From Streptomyces atroolivaceus (GTDB lineage Bacteria > Actinomycetota > Actinomycetes > Streptomycetales > Streptomycetaceae): a DNA stretch of 64,000 nt. Positions within the stretch are counted from its first letter, which is position 1; each line of letters opens with the position of its first letter. The DNA lies in the NCBI RefSeq assembly GCF_000717025.1, contig NZ_JNXG01000014.1:62001-126000 (forward strand), in the 5' to 3' direction. Under the pieces are notes generated by a model. The model saw nothing but the letters and a program-made list of their open reading frames with translations, was not told where the DNA came from and searched no databases. Below are positions 8,681 to 16,231 of this stretch, one piece after another. The position numbers and the translations under genes were made by a program.

Positions 8681-9318
8681 GAGCGTGCCTCCGTACGGCA
8701 GACGCTCAGGAAGTCCTTCGCCCTCGTCCGCAGGGCGTCCAGGTCGCCGCCGTGCGGTGCGTCACCGGCGAGCGGGCTGCCCACACCCACGGCGACGGCC
8801 CCCGCCGCGAAGTACTCCGCGGCGGCCTGTGCGTCCACGCCGCCGACCGGTACGAACGGCAGATCGGGGAAGGGGTCGCGCAGGGCCTTGAGGTATGCGG
8901 GGCCGCCCGCCGAGGCGGGAAAGAGCTTGACCGCGCTCGCGCCTCCGGTGCTCGCCGCGACCGCTTCGGACGGGGTGAGTGCGCCTGCCAGCACGGGCAG
9001 GCGCCGGGCCACGGCCTCCTCGAATCCGCCGCCGAGCGCGGGGGTGACGATCCAGGTCGCGCCCGCTTCCTGGGCACGCCGGGCGTGGTCAGCGGTGACG
9101 ACGGTCCCCGCCCCGATCGCGATGGACGAGCCGACGGCGCTCGCCGCCCGGGAGATGACCGTGAGGGCGTCGGCCGTGTTCAGGGAGACCTCGATGAGCC
9201 CGATGCCCTCCTCCGCCAGGGTGAGCACGGTGCGCAGCGAGGCTTCGGCATCGCGGCCCCGCACGATCGCGACGAGGCGGTCACGGCGCAGCCGGGTGGT
9301 GAAATCTTCTGTTTCCAT
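8677..9318 (-). CDS. eda: KDPG/KDPGal aldolase (Eda/DgoA family)
   Basis: 213 aa, the usual size. Family residues are in place: Arg20 in VAIVRG, Glu43 in LIEVSL (general base), the GAGTV loop (69-73), and Schiff-base Lys131 in AVKLFPAS. The enzyme splits 2-keto-3-deoxy-6-phospho-sugar acids into pyruvate and glyceraldehyde-3-phosphate. It lies between galactonate dehydratase (75 nt gap) and the kinase (4 nt overlap), which argues for the galacto-configured substrate (KDPGal). KDPG from RG-I galacturonate could share it. Confidence 0.92.
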   Translation of the reverse strand: METEDFTTRLRRDRLVAIVRGRDAEASLRTVLTLAEEGIGLIEVSLNTADALTVISRAASAVGSSIAIGAGTVVTADHARRAQEAGATWIVTPALGGGFEEAVARRLPVLAGALTPSEAVAASTGGASAVKLFPASAGGPAYLKALRDPFPDLPFVPVGGVDAQAAAEYFAAGAVAVGVGSPLAGDAPHGGDLDALRTRAKDFLSVCRTEARS

Positions 9319-9392
9319 GTGGGCTTACTACTCCGGTAGGTGGGGGCAGGAGGTGGGCGTCCGGTACGGATACCTGTGTGGCGGGCGGCCGC

Positions 9393-10538
9393 TCACCACT
9401 CGGCGAAGGAACCGTCGGGGTGGCGCCAGATCGGACCACGCCAGTCCGGTGTTCTCCCGTCGGCCGCCCGTACGACCTTCTCATCGACCTCGATCCCCAG
9501 CCCAGGCCGGGTGGGCCGGTTCAGATGTCCCTCGTCGAAGCGGAACACCTCGCGGTCGACGACGTAGTCGAGCACCTCGGCACCCGCGTTGTAGTGGATC
9601 CCGATGCTCTGTTCCTGGATGAGGAAGTTCGGTACGGAGAAGGCGATCTGAAGACTCGCGGCGAGGGAGAGGGGCCCCAGCGGGCAGTGTGGGGCCACCA
9701 GTACGTCGAAGGTCTCCGCCAGGGCCGCGATACGGCGCACCTCGGAGATGCCGCCGGCGTGCGAGAGGTCCGGCTGCAGAACGGCGATACCGGCCTGGAG
9801 CGCGGGCAGCGCGTCGGTCCGCGAATAGAGCCGTTCGCCCGTGGCTACGGGGATCGGCGTCGCCTCGACGACATCCCGCAGCAGGTGGGTGTGCTCGGGC
9901 AGCAGGGGTTCCTCGACGAACAGCGGATTCAGCGGCGCGAGGTACGGCAGGACCCGGCGCGAATTCGCCACTGTGAAACGGCCATGGAAGTCGATGGCGA
10001 AGTCGCGGTCCGGGCCGAGGACCTCGCGGGCCGTCGCGGCGCGCCGGACGACCGCGTCGATGTCACGAGGGCTCGCGATCCGGTTCATCCTGCCGGTGGC
10101 GTTCATCTTCACCGCGGTGAACCCGGCCTCCACCTGTGCCTGGACGGCGTCGGCGATCTCCGCCGGCTCGTCTCCGCCCACCCAGCTGTAGGCCCGCACC
10201 CGCTCGCGGACCGGGCCGCCCAGAAGCACGTGGACGGGGACCCCCAGCGTCTTGCCGGCGATGTCCCACAACGCCTGGTCGAGTCCGGCGACGGCGCTCG
10301 AGAGAACCGGGCCTCCCCGGTAGAAGGAGCCCTTCGTCATGACCTGCCAGTGGTCCTCGATGCGCATCGGGTCCTTGCCGATGAGGAGCTCGGCGAGCTC
10401 GTGGACGGCGGTGCGTACCGTCGCCGCCCGTCCCTCGATGACCGGTTCGCCCCAGCCGACGACGCCGTCGTCGGTCTCCACGCGGCAGAAGAGCCAGCGG
10501 GGTGGTACGGCGAACGTCTCGACACGTGCGATCTTCAA
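9393..10538 (-). CDS. dgoD: D-galactonate dehydratase (enolase superfamily)
   Basis: 381 aa, matching DgoD end to end, from MKIARVETFAVPPRWLFCRVETD to the C-terminal DWRGPIWRHPDGSFAEW. The enolase-superfamily pieces are present: acidic metal ligands in AIDFHGRF, FVEEPLLPE and ATGERLYSR, and the catalytic His region QPDLSHAGGI plus APHCPLGP. It dehydrates D-galactonate to 2-keto-3-deoxygalactonate. It is second in the minus-strand operon, after the SDR (90-nt gap). Recognition is strong and specific to DgoD rather than the wider mandelate racemase group. Confidence 0.93.
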   Translation of the reverse strand: MKIARVETFAVPPRWLFCRVETDDGVVGWGEPVIEGRAATVRTAVHELAELLIGKDPMRIEDHWQVMTKGSFYRGGPVLSSAVAGLDQALWDIAGKTLGVPVHVLLGGPVRERVRAYSWVGGDEPAEIADAVQAQVEAGFTAVKMNATGRMNRIASPRDIDAVVRRAATAREVLGPDRDFAIDFHGRFTVANSRRVLPYLAPLNPLFVEEPLLPEHTHLLRDVVEATPIPVATGERLYSRTDALPALQAGIAVLQPDLSHAGGISEVRRIAALAETFDVLVAPHCPLGPLSLAASLQIAFSVPNFLIQEQSIGIHYNAGAEVLDYVVDREVFRFDEGHLNRPTRPGLGIEVDEKVVRAADGRTPDWRGPIWRHPDGSFAEW

Positions 10539-10628
10539 GAAGGCTCCAGGAGATGGCCGCGGACAGCGCGGCGTCGGATGAGGCCGGGACGGCTCAGGAG
10601 CGCGACAAGGGCTCCGGATGACTGCCGG

Positions 10629-11405
10629 TCAGGACGAGTTCTTCATGACGCTCCATCCCCCGTCCACGACGAGCGACGCGCCGGTCATGAAGGACGCGTC
10701 GTCGCTGAGGAGAAAGCCGATCGTCGACGCGATCTCCTCCGGCCGGCCGAGCCTCCGTGCGGCGGTCTCCTCGGCCGCGCCCTGCCGGTCGGCCTCGTCG
10801 ATGTCCTCCCACGCCTGGGTGAGCACCGGGCCGGGCAGGACGGAGTTGACTCGGACCTGGCCCCCGTACTCCACGGCGAGCTGCCGGGCCAGCCCTGTCA
10901 GACCCGCCTTGGCCGCAGCGTACGCGGGGCGCCCGGGCAGCCCCACGAGCGCGTGGACCGACGAGACCAGGACGGCGCTCCCACCGGTGGCACGCAGATC
11001 GTCGAGGCAGGCACGGAAGCCCAGGTAGGAACCGGTGAGCGAGACCGCGAGCTGCCGGTTCCACTCCGCCGCGCCGATCACGTCGGCTGCTCCGATCCGC
11101 ACGGTGTAGGCGTTGCTCACCAAGGAGTGGACCGGGCCGAACGCCTCACGAGCTGCGTCGACCGCCCTCTGCCACGAGGATTCCTCGGACACGTCGCAGT
11201 ACTGGAAGAACGCACGGCCACCCGCATCCCGGATGCCTTCGGCGACCTGCTGACCTGCGTGCGCATCGATGTCGGCGATCAGGACACCGGCACCCTCGGA
11301 GGCCAGCCGACGGGCCGTCGCGGCACCGATGCCGGACGCACTGCCGGTCACCAGGACACAGCGCCCCTCGAAACGCCTGCCGCAGGTCGAATGCAGATGG
11401 TCCAC
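10629..11405 (-). CDS. Short-chain dehydrogenase, probable aldose 1-dehydrogenase
   Basis: 258 aa classical SDR from a GTG at 11405 (TGGAG upstream). Cofactor motif TGSASGIG (residues ~20-27), catalytic Ser in VSSVHA and Tyr/Lys in YAAAK, and the terminal TGASLVVDGGW are all present. Asp in IADID favours NAD. It is first in an operon with lactonase, galactonate dehydratase, kinase and aldolase, so the fitting role is galactose to galactono-1,5-lactone. KduD-like (2-keto-3-deoxygluconate 5-dehydrogenase) or rhamnose/fucose dehydrogenase activity are alternatives. A diverged copy of the shared palindrome lies 40-52 nt upstream. Confidence 0.82.
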   Translation of the reverse strand: MDHLHSTCGRRFEGRCVLVTGSASGIGAATARRLASEGAGVLIADIDAHAGQQVAEGIRDAGGRAFFQYCDVSEESSWQRAVDAAREAFGPVHSLVSNAYTVRIGAADVIGAAEWNRQLAVSLTGSYLGFRACLDDLRATGGSAVLVSSVHALVGLPGRPAYAAAKAGLTGLARQLAVEYGGQVRVNSVLPGPVLTQAWEDIDEADRQGAAEETAARRLGRPEEIASTIGFLLSDDASFMTGASLVVDGGWSVMKNSS

Positions 11406-11434
11406 GAGCAGTCTCCAGGTACGACGGACGAGCA

Positions 11435-11457
11435 GATCAACGACATTAAATATTAAT
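11435..11457 (-). promoter_or_regulatory. Diverged operator upstream of the galactonate operon
   Basis: On the minus strand, ATTAAT-A-TTTAAT (11445-11457) is the same 13-bp palindrome type (ATTnAT-n-ATnAAT), followed 4 nt later by TTGATC (11435-11440), a weak -35. A -10 at 17 nt would fall on the ribosome-binding site, so the true start point is unclear. The rest of the gap up to 11786 holds no gene I can support. Confidence 0.55.
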
Positions 11458-11786
11458 TATCGGTTCGCGCCAAGGGCTGCGCGGCGTCAGGCACGATCAG
11501 CCGTCGGCGCCGGGACACGCGATCCGCAACCTCGCCGACTCATGAAGTACAGACTGAAGCAATCTGTCTCAAGATATTGACGGGCGCTCGACCCTGCACC
11601 AAAGTGCTCGCGTTGGCACAGCCTGCTCGATCAGCTCACCGCACATCTCCCCGGACGCAGTCCATGCTGCCGCGGCTGGCTACCCGACAAGTCGTGCAGG
11701 ACAGGATCAGCGCGCTGCGATCACTCCGTAAGGCAAATCCGGCACCCGCCCCACGGGGCTCCTTGAGCCAGTGAAGGGACACAGTC

Positions 11787-12860
11787 ATGCCTTCTTCTGT
11801 ACCTCGTCTACGCAGAGCAGTCCGAGTAACCGCACTCCTCAGCGCCGCAGTGGGGTTCGCCACCCTGCTCGGGCCCCCTGCGCAAGCCCACGGCTCCTCC
11901 GACCGGGAACGTGCCGTGCCGAGCGAGTGCTCAGGGACATCCCCCATCGTCTGCCACGTCGACGTACCCCCGGGCAACTACACCGTCTCGGCTCTGCTGG
12001 GGGGCAGCACTCCGGGAAGCACCAGCGTCCTGGTCGAGGCGCGGCGGACGATGCTCGCCGAGACCCCGACCCAAGCCGGCCGGCACGCACTGCGCACCTT
12101 CACCGTGAACGTGCGCGAGCCCGAGGGCCAGCCCACGGACCCGACCGGAACCCCCGGCCTCGACATCCGCTTCGAGGGTGCCGCACCCCAGCTCTCCGGA
12201 CTCAAGGTGACCCCGGCCCACCGCACTCCACAGATCCTGCTGGCCGGCGACTCCACGGTGTGCGACCAGTGGTACGTCCCGTACGCGGGCTGGGGGCAGG
12301 AACTCACCCAATTCCTCCGACGCGGGATCTCGGTCGCCAACTACGCGGACTCCGGCGAGTCGACGCAGAGCTTCCTCGACAATCCCTTGCTGTTCGACGC
12401 CCTGGAGGCCCGGATCCGGCGGGGGGACCTGGTCCTCATCCAGCTGGCTCACAACGACAAGACCACCACAGCGGCCGCCTACCGTGCCAATCTGACCGCC
12501 ATGGCCGAACGGGTCGTCGCCCAGGGTGGACGGCCCGTGTTCGTCACTCCGATCGTCCGGCGCCGCTTCAACAGTGACGGGACGCTCAACGGTGTGGCCC
12601 TTCACGTGACCGGGCAGGCCGACCTGCCGGCGGAAATGCGTTCCCTGGCGGAGGAGCTCGACGTCCCTCTGGTGGACCTGACGGCGATGTCGCAGGAGCT
12701 CGTGGAACGCCTCGGCCCCGTGGAATCCCGCGGTCTCTACCTGACGGATGTCAACGGTGACAACACCCACACCTCCGTTCACGGAGCCACCCGGTACGCG
12801 ACCCTCGTGGTCGGCGCCCTGAAGGACCAGCGGCTCATCCCCTCCCGGCTGATCCGCTGA
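11787..12860 (+). CDS. Secreted rhamnogalacturonan acetylesterase (SGNH)
   Basis: 357 aa with a signal peptide (hydrophobic residues 12-30, cut near PAQAH). A small N-terminal beta domain (about 45-140) precedes the SGNH hydrolase. Ser156 is in GDSTVCDQ (block I), Asn223 in LAHND (block III), and Asp/His in DNTHTSVHGA near residue 330 (block V). This is the RhgT/YesT layout, removing acetyl groups from RG-I galacturonate so that lyases can act. GAAGGGA precedes the ATG. It diverges from the galactonate operon and converges with the second PL11 gene. Confidence 0.9.
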   Translation: MPSSVPRLRRAVRVTALLSAAVGFATLLGPPAQAHGSSDRERAVPSECSGTSPIVCHVDVPPGNYTVSALLGGSTPGSTSVLVEARRTMLAETPTQAGRHALRTFTVNVREPEGQPTDPTGTPGLDIRFEGAAPQLSGLKVTPAHRTPQILLAGDSTVCDQWYVPYAGWGQELTQFLRRGISVANYADSGESTQSFLDNPLLFDALEARIRRGDLVLIQLAHNDKTTTAAAYRANLTAMAERVVAQGGRPVFVTPIVRRRFNSDGTLNGVALHVTGQADLPAEMRSLAEELDVPLVDLTAMSQELVERLGPVESRGLYLTDVNGDNTHTSVHGATRYATLVVGALKDQRLIPSRLIR

Positions 12861-12879
12861 GAGCGGAGGCGAACTGGTC

Positions 12880-12912
12880 GGTGCCCTGCGCGGCGTCGCC
12901 GCGCGGGGCACC
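12880..12912. terminator. Bidirectional terminator hairpin
   Basis: Stem GGTGCCC-t-GCGCGGC / GCCGCGC-g-GGGCACC with a 3-nt loop, between the convergent acetylesterase and PL11 genes. Confidence 0.75.
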
Positions 12913-12923
12913 GAAGGGCTCGC

Positions 12924-14813
12924 TCAGGATCCGCTCGGCGCGTAGACGATGTCGGGCCGGGGCGGCTCGCTCATGCCGTCTCCGAGGAAGTAGTCGACCT
13001 CGTGCGACTGCAGGTAGCCCTTGACCGTCATGTCGTTCCGGTAGGCCGGATTGTGGGCGAGGGTGTACAGACGCGTCTCCGTGGGCCGGTCCGTGGTGAA
13101 GACGATGAGTTCGTCGTTGTCGGCGTCGGCGTAGACGGCTTCCTCGCGCCAGTCGCCCATGATGTCGCCGACCATGGTCGGATTGCCGGCGCTGCCCACG
13201 CCTACGGCCCCGAACTTCGAGGTGGTCAGCAGCCTCGGCAGGCTGTTGCTGGCATCCGGCGCCTCCGGGTTCCACTTCTCCAGCTTGTGGTTGTTGAGCA
13301 GTTCCATGGTGAGGTCACCGTCCCACCAGAGCCCCAGGGCGGGCCACGGGCTGAGCGAGGTGTCGGACTCGGTCAGCTTGCCGGTCGGGGCGTTGTAGAC
13401 GCCGGAGAAGGACCAGGCCTCCATGCCGGGGTGGCCCGGGTCGATGTCTCCGACGAGCCCTCGTCCCACATCGGTGACGCCGTCCGCCGTGTGCTGCCAG
13501 ATCATGCTGCCGTCGGCGGCATCGTAGTAGTACTCGCGCAGGCCGCTGGGGTTGTCCTGCTGGATGCCGTAGCCCTGGAGGCCGGGGCGGTCGGGATCCA
13601 TCTTCGCCAGGTAGAAGCGGTCGCCGTGGATGACGCCTTCGTGTGCCAGTGAGTAGCGCAGTGTTCCGTCACCGTTCAGGACGAACCCGATCTCGGCGAT
13701 CTCGTCCTTGCCGTCACCGTCGACGTCGACGATCCGCGTGTTGTGCCCGTCAGGAGCATTCTGATCGCCCCGCAGCCACTTCCATTGCCGGACCACCTCA
13801 CTGCCGTCGAACTTCCAGGCGGTCATCATGAGGTTGAAGCCTCCGTTGCCGACACGGTTCTTCATGTAGGCGACCAGGCTCGGTGTGGAGCCGTCCAGAT
13901 GGCCCACACCGAAGCGGGCGTACATGGGACCGTCGGCGAGGTAGTCGTCGGGTACGGGCGCGGTGGCCCTGGCGGCGCCCGTTCGGCCGTCGAGGATCGC
14001 GATGAACTGGTGCGAGTCGTCGCCGTAGGAGAACGTCTCACCATCGCCGAAGGTGACGCCGTCGGCTATGCGAACGGCCACCTCGGCACGGCCGTCGCTG
14101 TCGAGGTCATGGACCGTGACACCGTCCCAGTGCCCCACGTCGATGGTGGACGAGCCCCCCTCGATGTTGTTCTGGTCCGTGCTGTTGTGACCCATGTCCA
14201 TGCGCCACAGCAGCGTGCCGTCGCTGCGATAGGCCTCGATCTGTTGAGGGGAGGTCTGGCGGTCCACCACGTAGTCGTAGCGGCCGTCACCGTCGAGGTC
14301 GCCGACCCAGGTGAACTTGACCGGGCCGCCCTCCTGCAGGGGGATGCGGACCACGGGCTCCTTGGCGTGGTTCGCCGACAGCGTGAAGATCTTGCTGGAA
14401 GCCTGCTCCTTACCACCCTTGACCGGACGCACGCGGTAGCTGTTGGTCTTCGTGAGGTCGGCGGTGGAGTCGACGAAGTTCGTCGCTCCGGTCAGTACTT
14501 CGGCGTTGAGCTTGGTCGAGGCGGCGCCGCCTGTGGACCGGTACAGATTGAACCCGATGTCGTCGGGGTCGAGCCCGAGCAGGCGCCATGTGACGAGTAC
14601 GTCGGTGTCGCTGCTGCGTACGGCTACGACCGCCCGGTCAAGGTTCTCCATGGTCCGCGTGGCAGCCGCGGCGGGCCGTCCCTCGTCCGTGGTGGAGGTT
14701 GCGCCGGCTCTGGGCGGGCCGGCGATCATGGCCGCGGCACCGGCGATCACCGCCGCCATCGTCCCTACCGCCCACCGGACCCTGCTCCGGCGGTGCTTCT
14801 GCTGCTGGTGCAC
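12924..14813 (-). CDS. Secreted rhamnogalacturonan lyase, PL11 family (copy 2)
   Basis: 629 aa, collinear with the copy at 622-2517 over its whole length. The N-terminus (HRRSRVRWAVGTMAAVIAGAAAMIAG) is a signal peptide. The Fn3-like module and the propeller with repeated DLDGDGRYD- and VDVDGDGKDE-type calcium loops follow. The GTG start has AAGGAGG upstream. Compared with copy 1 the main differences lie in the signal region, surface loops and the C-terminal dozen residues. It should cleave RG-I outside the cell, releasing unsaturated oligosaccharides for the importers. Confidence 0.93.
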   Translation of the reverse strand: MHQQQKHRRSRVRWAVGTMAAVIAGAAAMIAGPPRAGATSTTDEGRPAAAATRTMENLDRAVVAVRSSDTDVLVTWRLLGLDPDDIGFNLYRSTGGAASTKLNAEVLTGATNFVDSTADLTKTNSYRVRPVKGGKEQASSKIFTLSANHAKEPVVRIPLQEGGPVKFTWVGDLDGDGRYDYVVDRQTSPQQIEAYRSDGTLLWRMDMGHNSTDQNNIEGGSSTIDVGHWDGVTVHDLDSDGRAEVAVRIADGVTFGDGETFSYGDDSHQFIAILDGRTGAARATAPVPDDYLADGPMYARFGVGHLDGSTPSLVAYMKNRVGNGGFNLMMTAWKFDGSEVVRQWKWLRGDQNAPDGHNTRIVDVDGDGKDEIAEIGFVLNGDGTLRYSLAHEGVIHGDRFYLAKMDPDRPGLQGYGIQQDNPSGLREYYYDAADGSMIWQHTADGVTDVGRGLVGDIDPGHPGMEAWSFSGVYNAPTGKLTESDTSLSPWPALGLWWDGDLTMELLNNHKLEKWNPEAPDASNSLPRLLTTSKFGAVGVGSAGNPTMVGDIMGDWREEAVYADADNDELIVFTTDRPTETRLYTLAHNPAYRNDMTVKGYLQSHEVDYFLGDGMSEPPRPDIVYAPSGS

Positions 14814-15000
14814 GAGAACCTCCTTGGCATCACGAGTGCCGGAGCGCCTTCATCGTCCTGTCGGCGAACGCTGTTCCGCCCAGCATTCGCGCACTCGACC
14901 GCCCCGACGCTTCAACTTGCTTCGTTTCGACGCATGCTGCTCATTTGATCGGGACACGTCAATAGCTACGGCCGAAACGGTCTCCCGGCATGCCGCAGCG

Positions 15001-15021
15001 CCCGGTAGCCGGGCTACCGGG
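15001..15021. terminator. Terminator hairpin after the DeoR-LacI hybrid gene
   Basis: CCCGGTAG-CCGGG-CTACCGGG, an 8-bp stem about 20 nt beyond the minus-strand stop at 15043. Confidence 0.6.
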
Positions 15022-15042
15022 CTCGCAGGGAGAAACCGACGC

Positions 15043-16146
15043 TCAGGAGCCGGCTTGTGTACCGCAGGACGCCCTGATGGTGAGGCGGGGCTGCATGAAC
15101 AGCTGACGGACGGGGACCGAGAGCGGGTCCGACGCGCCCAGACGGTCCAGGAGCAGTCGCGCAGCCTGCTGCCCGATTTCGTGCTTCGGGGGCGCGACAG
15201 CCGTCAGCGGCACATCCGCGAGCGAGGCGATCTCGTCGTCGTAGGCGATGAGCGCGAGGTCCTTCGGCGCGTACAGGTGCCGAAGGCGCATGCGTCGCAT
15301 GAGTTCGATCGCGTCGTGATCGGAGTGCACGAGGGCGGCGCGGACACCACCTGCCATGCACTCCTCGATGAACTGGTCGTACTGCGCGGCTGCTTCGGTC
15401 GAGCCCAGTGTCGGCCGCCCGCTGTCGAGCACGGGCGCTCCGTGTTCCAACTGCAGTCGATCGACCGCCGCCTGGTGGCCTGCCTGCAGCAGGGACGCGG
15501 TGGGACTGCCGTTCGTGAACAGCGCCACCTTTCCATGTCCGAGCCGCACAAGGTGCCGTACGGCGGCGAAGGCACCCTGCCGGTGGTCGGTGGCGACGAA
15601 CTCGCAGGCCGCGAAGGGATCATGCGGTTGCCGCTCGAGCAGCACGTAGGGGAGACCGGTTCGCTCCAGCTCGTGGAGGGTCTTGTCAGGCAACTCGTGT
15701 CCGCCGGGCGAGGCGACCAGCAGACCGGACGCACCCGACTCGGCGAGCTCCTCGATGCGTTGCGCGTCGCTGTCGCGGGTGTAGTCGGTCAGGCTGATGA
15801 CGACCCGCGCATCGCGGGCGGCCGCCACCTCCCGGACACCGGCGACCACCCGCGGGTAGTAATAGGTCGCGGACGGCACGAGGAGCCCCAGCGTCCGCTC
15901 CGGCCTGGCCGTCGAGCCGCCTGCCGAAACGGGCTGGGCCGCTGCGGAGGGTGCCGGCGTGGCGAGCATCGCCCCGCCGCGCACCCGGCTCAGCGCGCCT
16001 TCGTTCTCCAGGTCGAGCAGATCTCGCCGCACGGTCGCCCGGGAGACCCCCAGGCGTGTGGCGAGTTCGACGACCTTGAGACCACCGGACGCCCGCAGCT
16101 CACTGAGCAGCCGCTCGCGTCGCTGAGCGACGAGCATGTCGGTCAT
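15043..16146 (-). CDS. Hybrid regulator: DeoR-type HTH joined to a LacI-type sensor
   Basis: 367 aa from the ATG at 16146 (GGAGGGG upstream). Residues 5-60 are a DeoR helix-turn-helix (RRERLLSELRASGGLKVVELATRLGVSRATVRRDLLDLE). Residues ~90-360 are a LacI/periplasmic-binding-type effector domain (TLGLLVPSATYYYPRVVAGVRE; FVATDHRQGAFAAVRHLVRLGHGKVALF; LIAYDDEIASLADVPLTAVAPP). DeoR proteins normally carry a sugar-phosphate sensor instead. It sits between the second PL11 and the PL26 gene, all on the minus strand, so it probably controls RG-I enzymes with an oligosaccharide ligand. TTTCGA-containing AT-rich sites at about 14909 and 19445 are possible targets, unproven. Confidence 0.85.
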   Translation of the reverse strand: MTDMLVAQRRERLLSELRASGGLKVVELATRLGVSRATVRRDLLDLENEGALSRVRGGAMLATPAPSAAAQPVSAGGSTARPERTLGLLVPSATYYYPRVVAGVREVAAARDARVVISLTDYTRDSDAQRIEELAESGASGLLVASPGGHELPDKTLHELERTGLPYVLLERQPHDPFAACEFVATDHRQGAFAAVRHLVRLGHGKVALFTNGSPTASLLQAGHQAAVDRLQLEHGAPVLDSGRPTLGSTEAAAQYDQFIEECMAGGVRAALVHSDHDAIELMRRMRLRHLYAPKDLALIAYDDEIASLADVPLTAVAPPKHEIGQQAARLLLDRLGASDPLSVPVRQLFMQPRLTIRASCGTQAGS

Positions 16147-16231
16147 GGCACCCCTCCGGTGAACAGATCTCGACGATCCTAGAGGAGGTTGATCGATCTT
16201 GCTCCGGGCTGGAGCGCTCCGGTGGCCGGCT

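Noticed and set aside
9378..11456. 692-residue plus-strand frame opposite dgoD and the SDR
   Set aside because: Both minus-strand proteins are recognised with intact active sites; the opposite frame is compositional.
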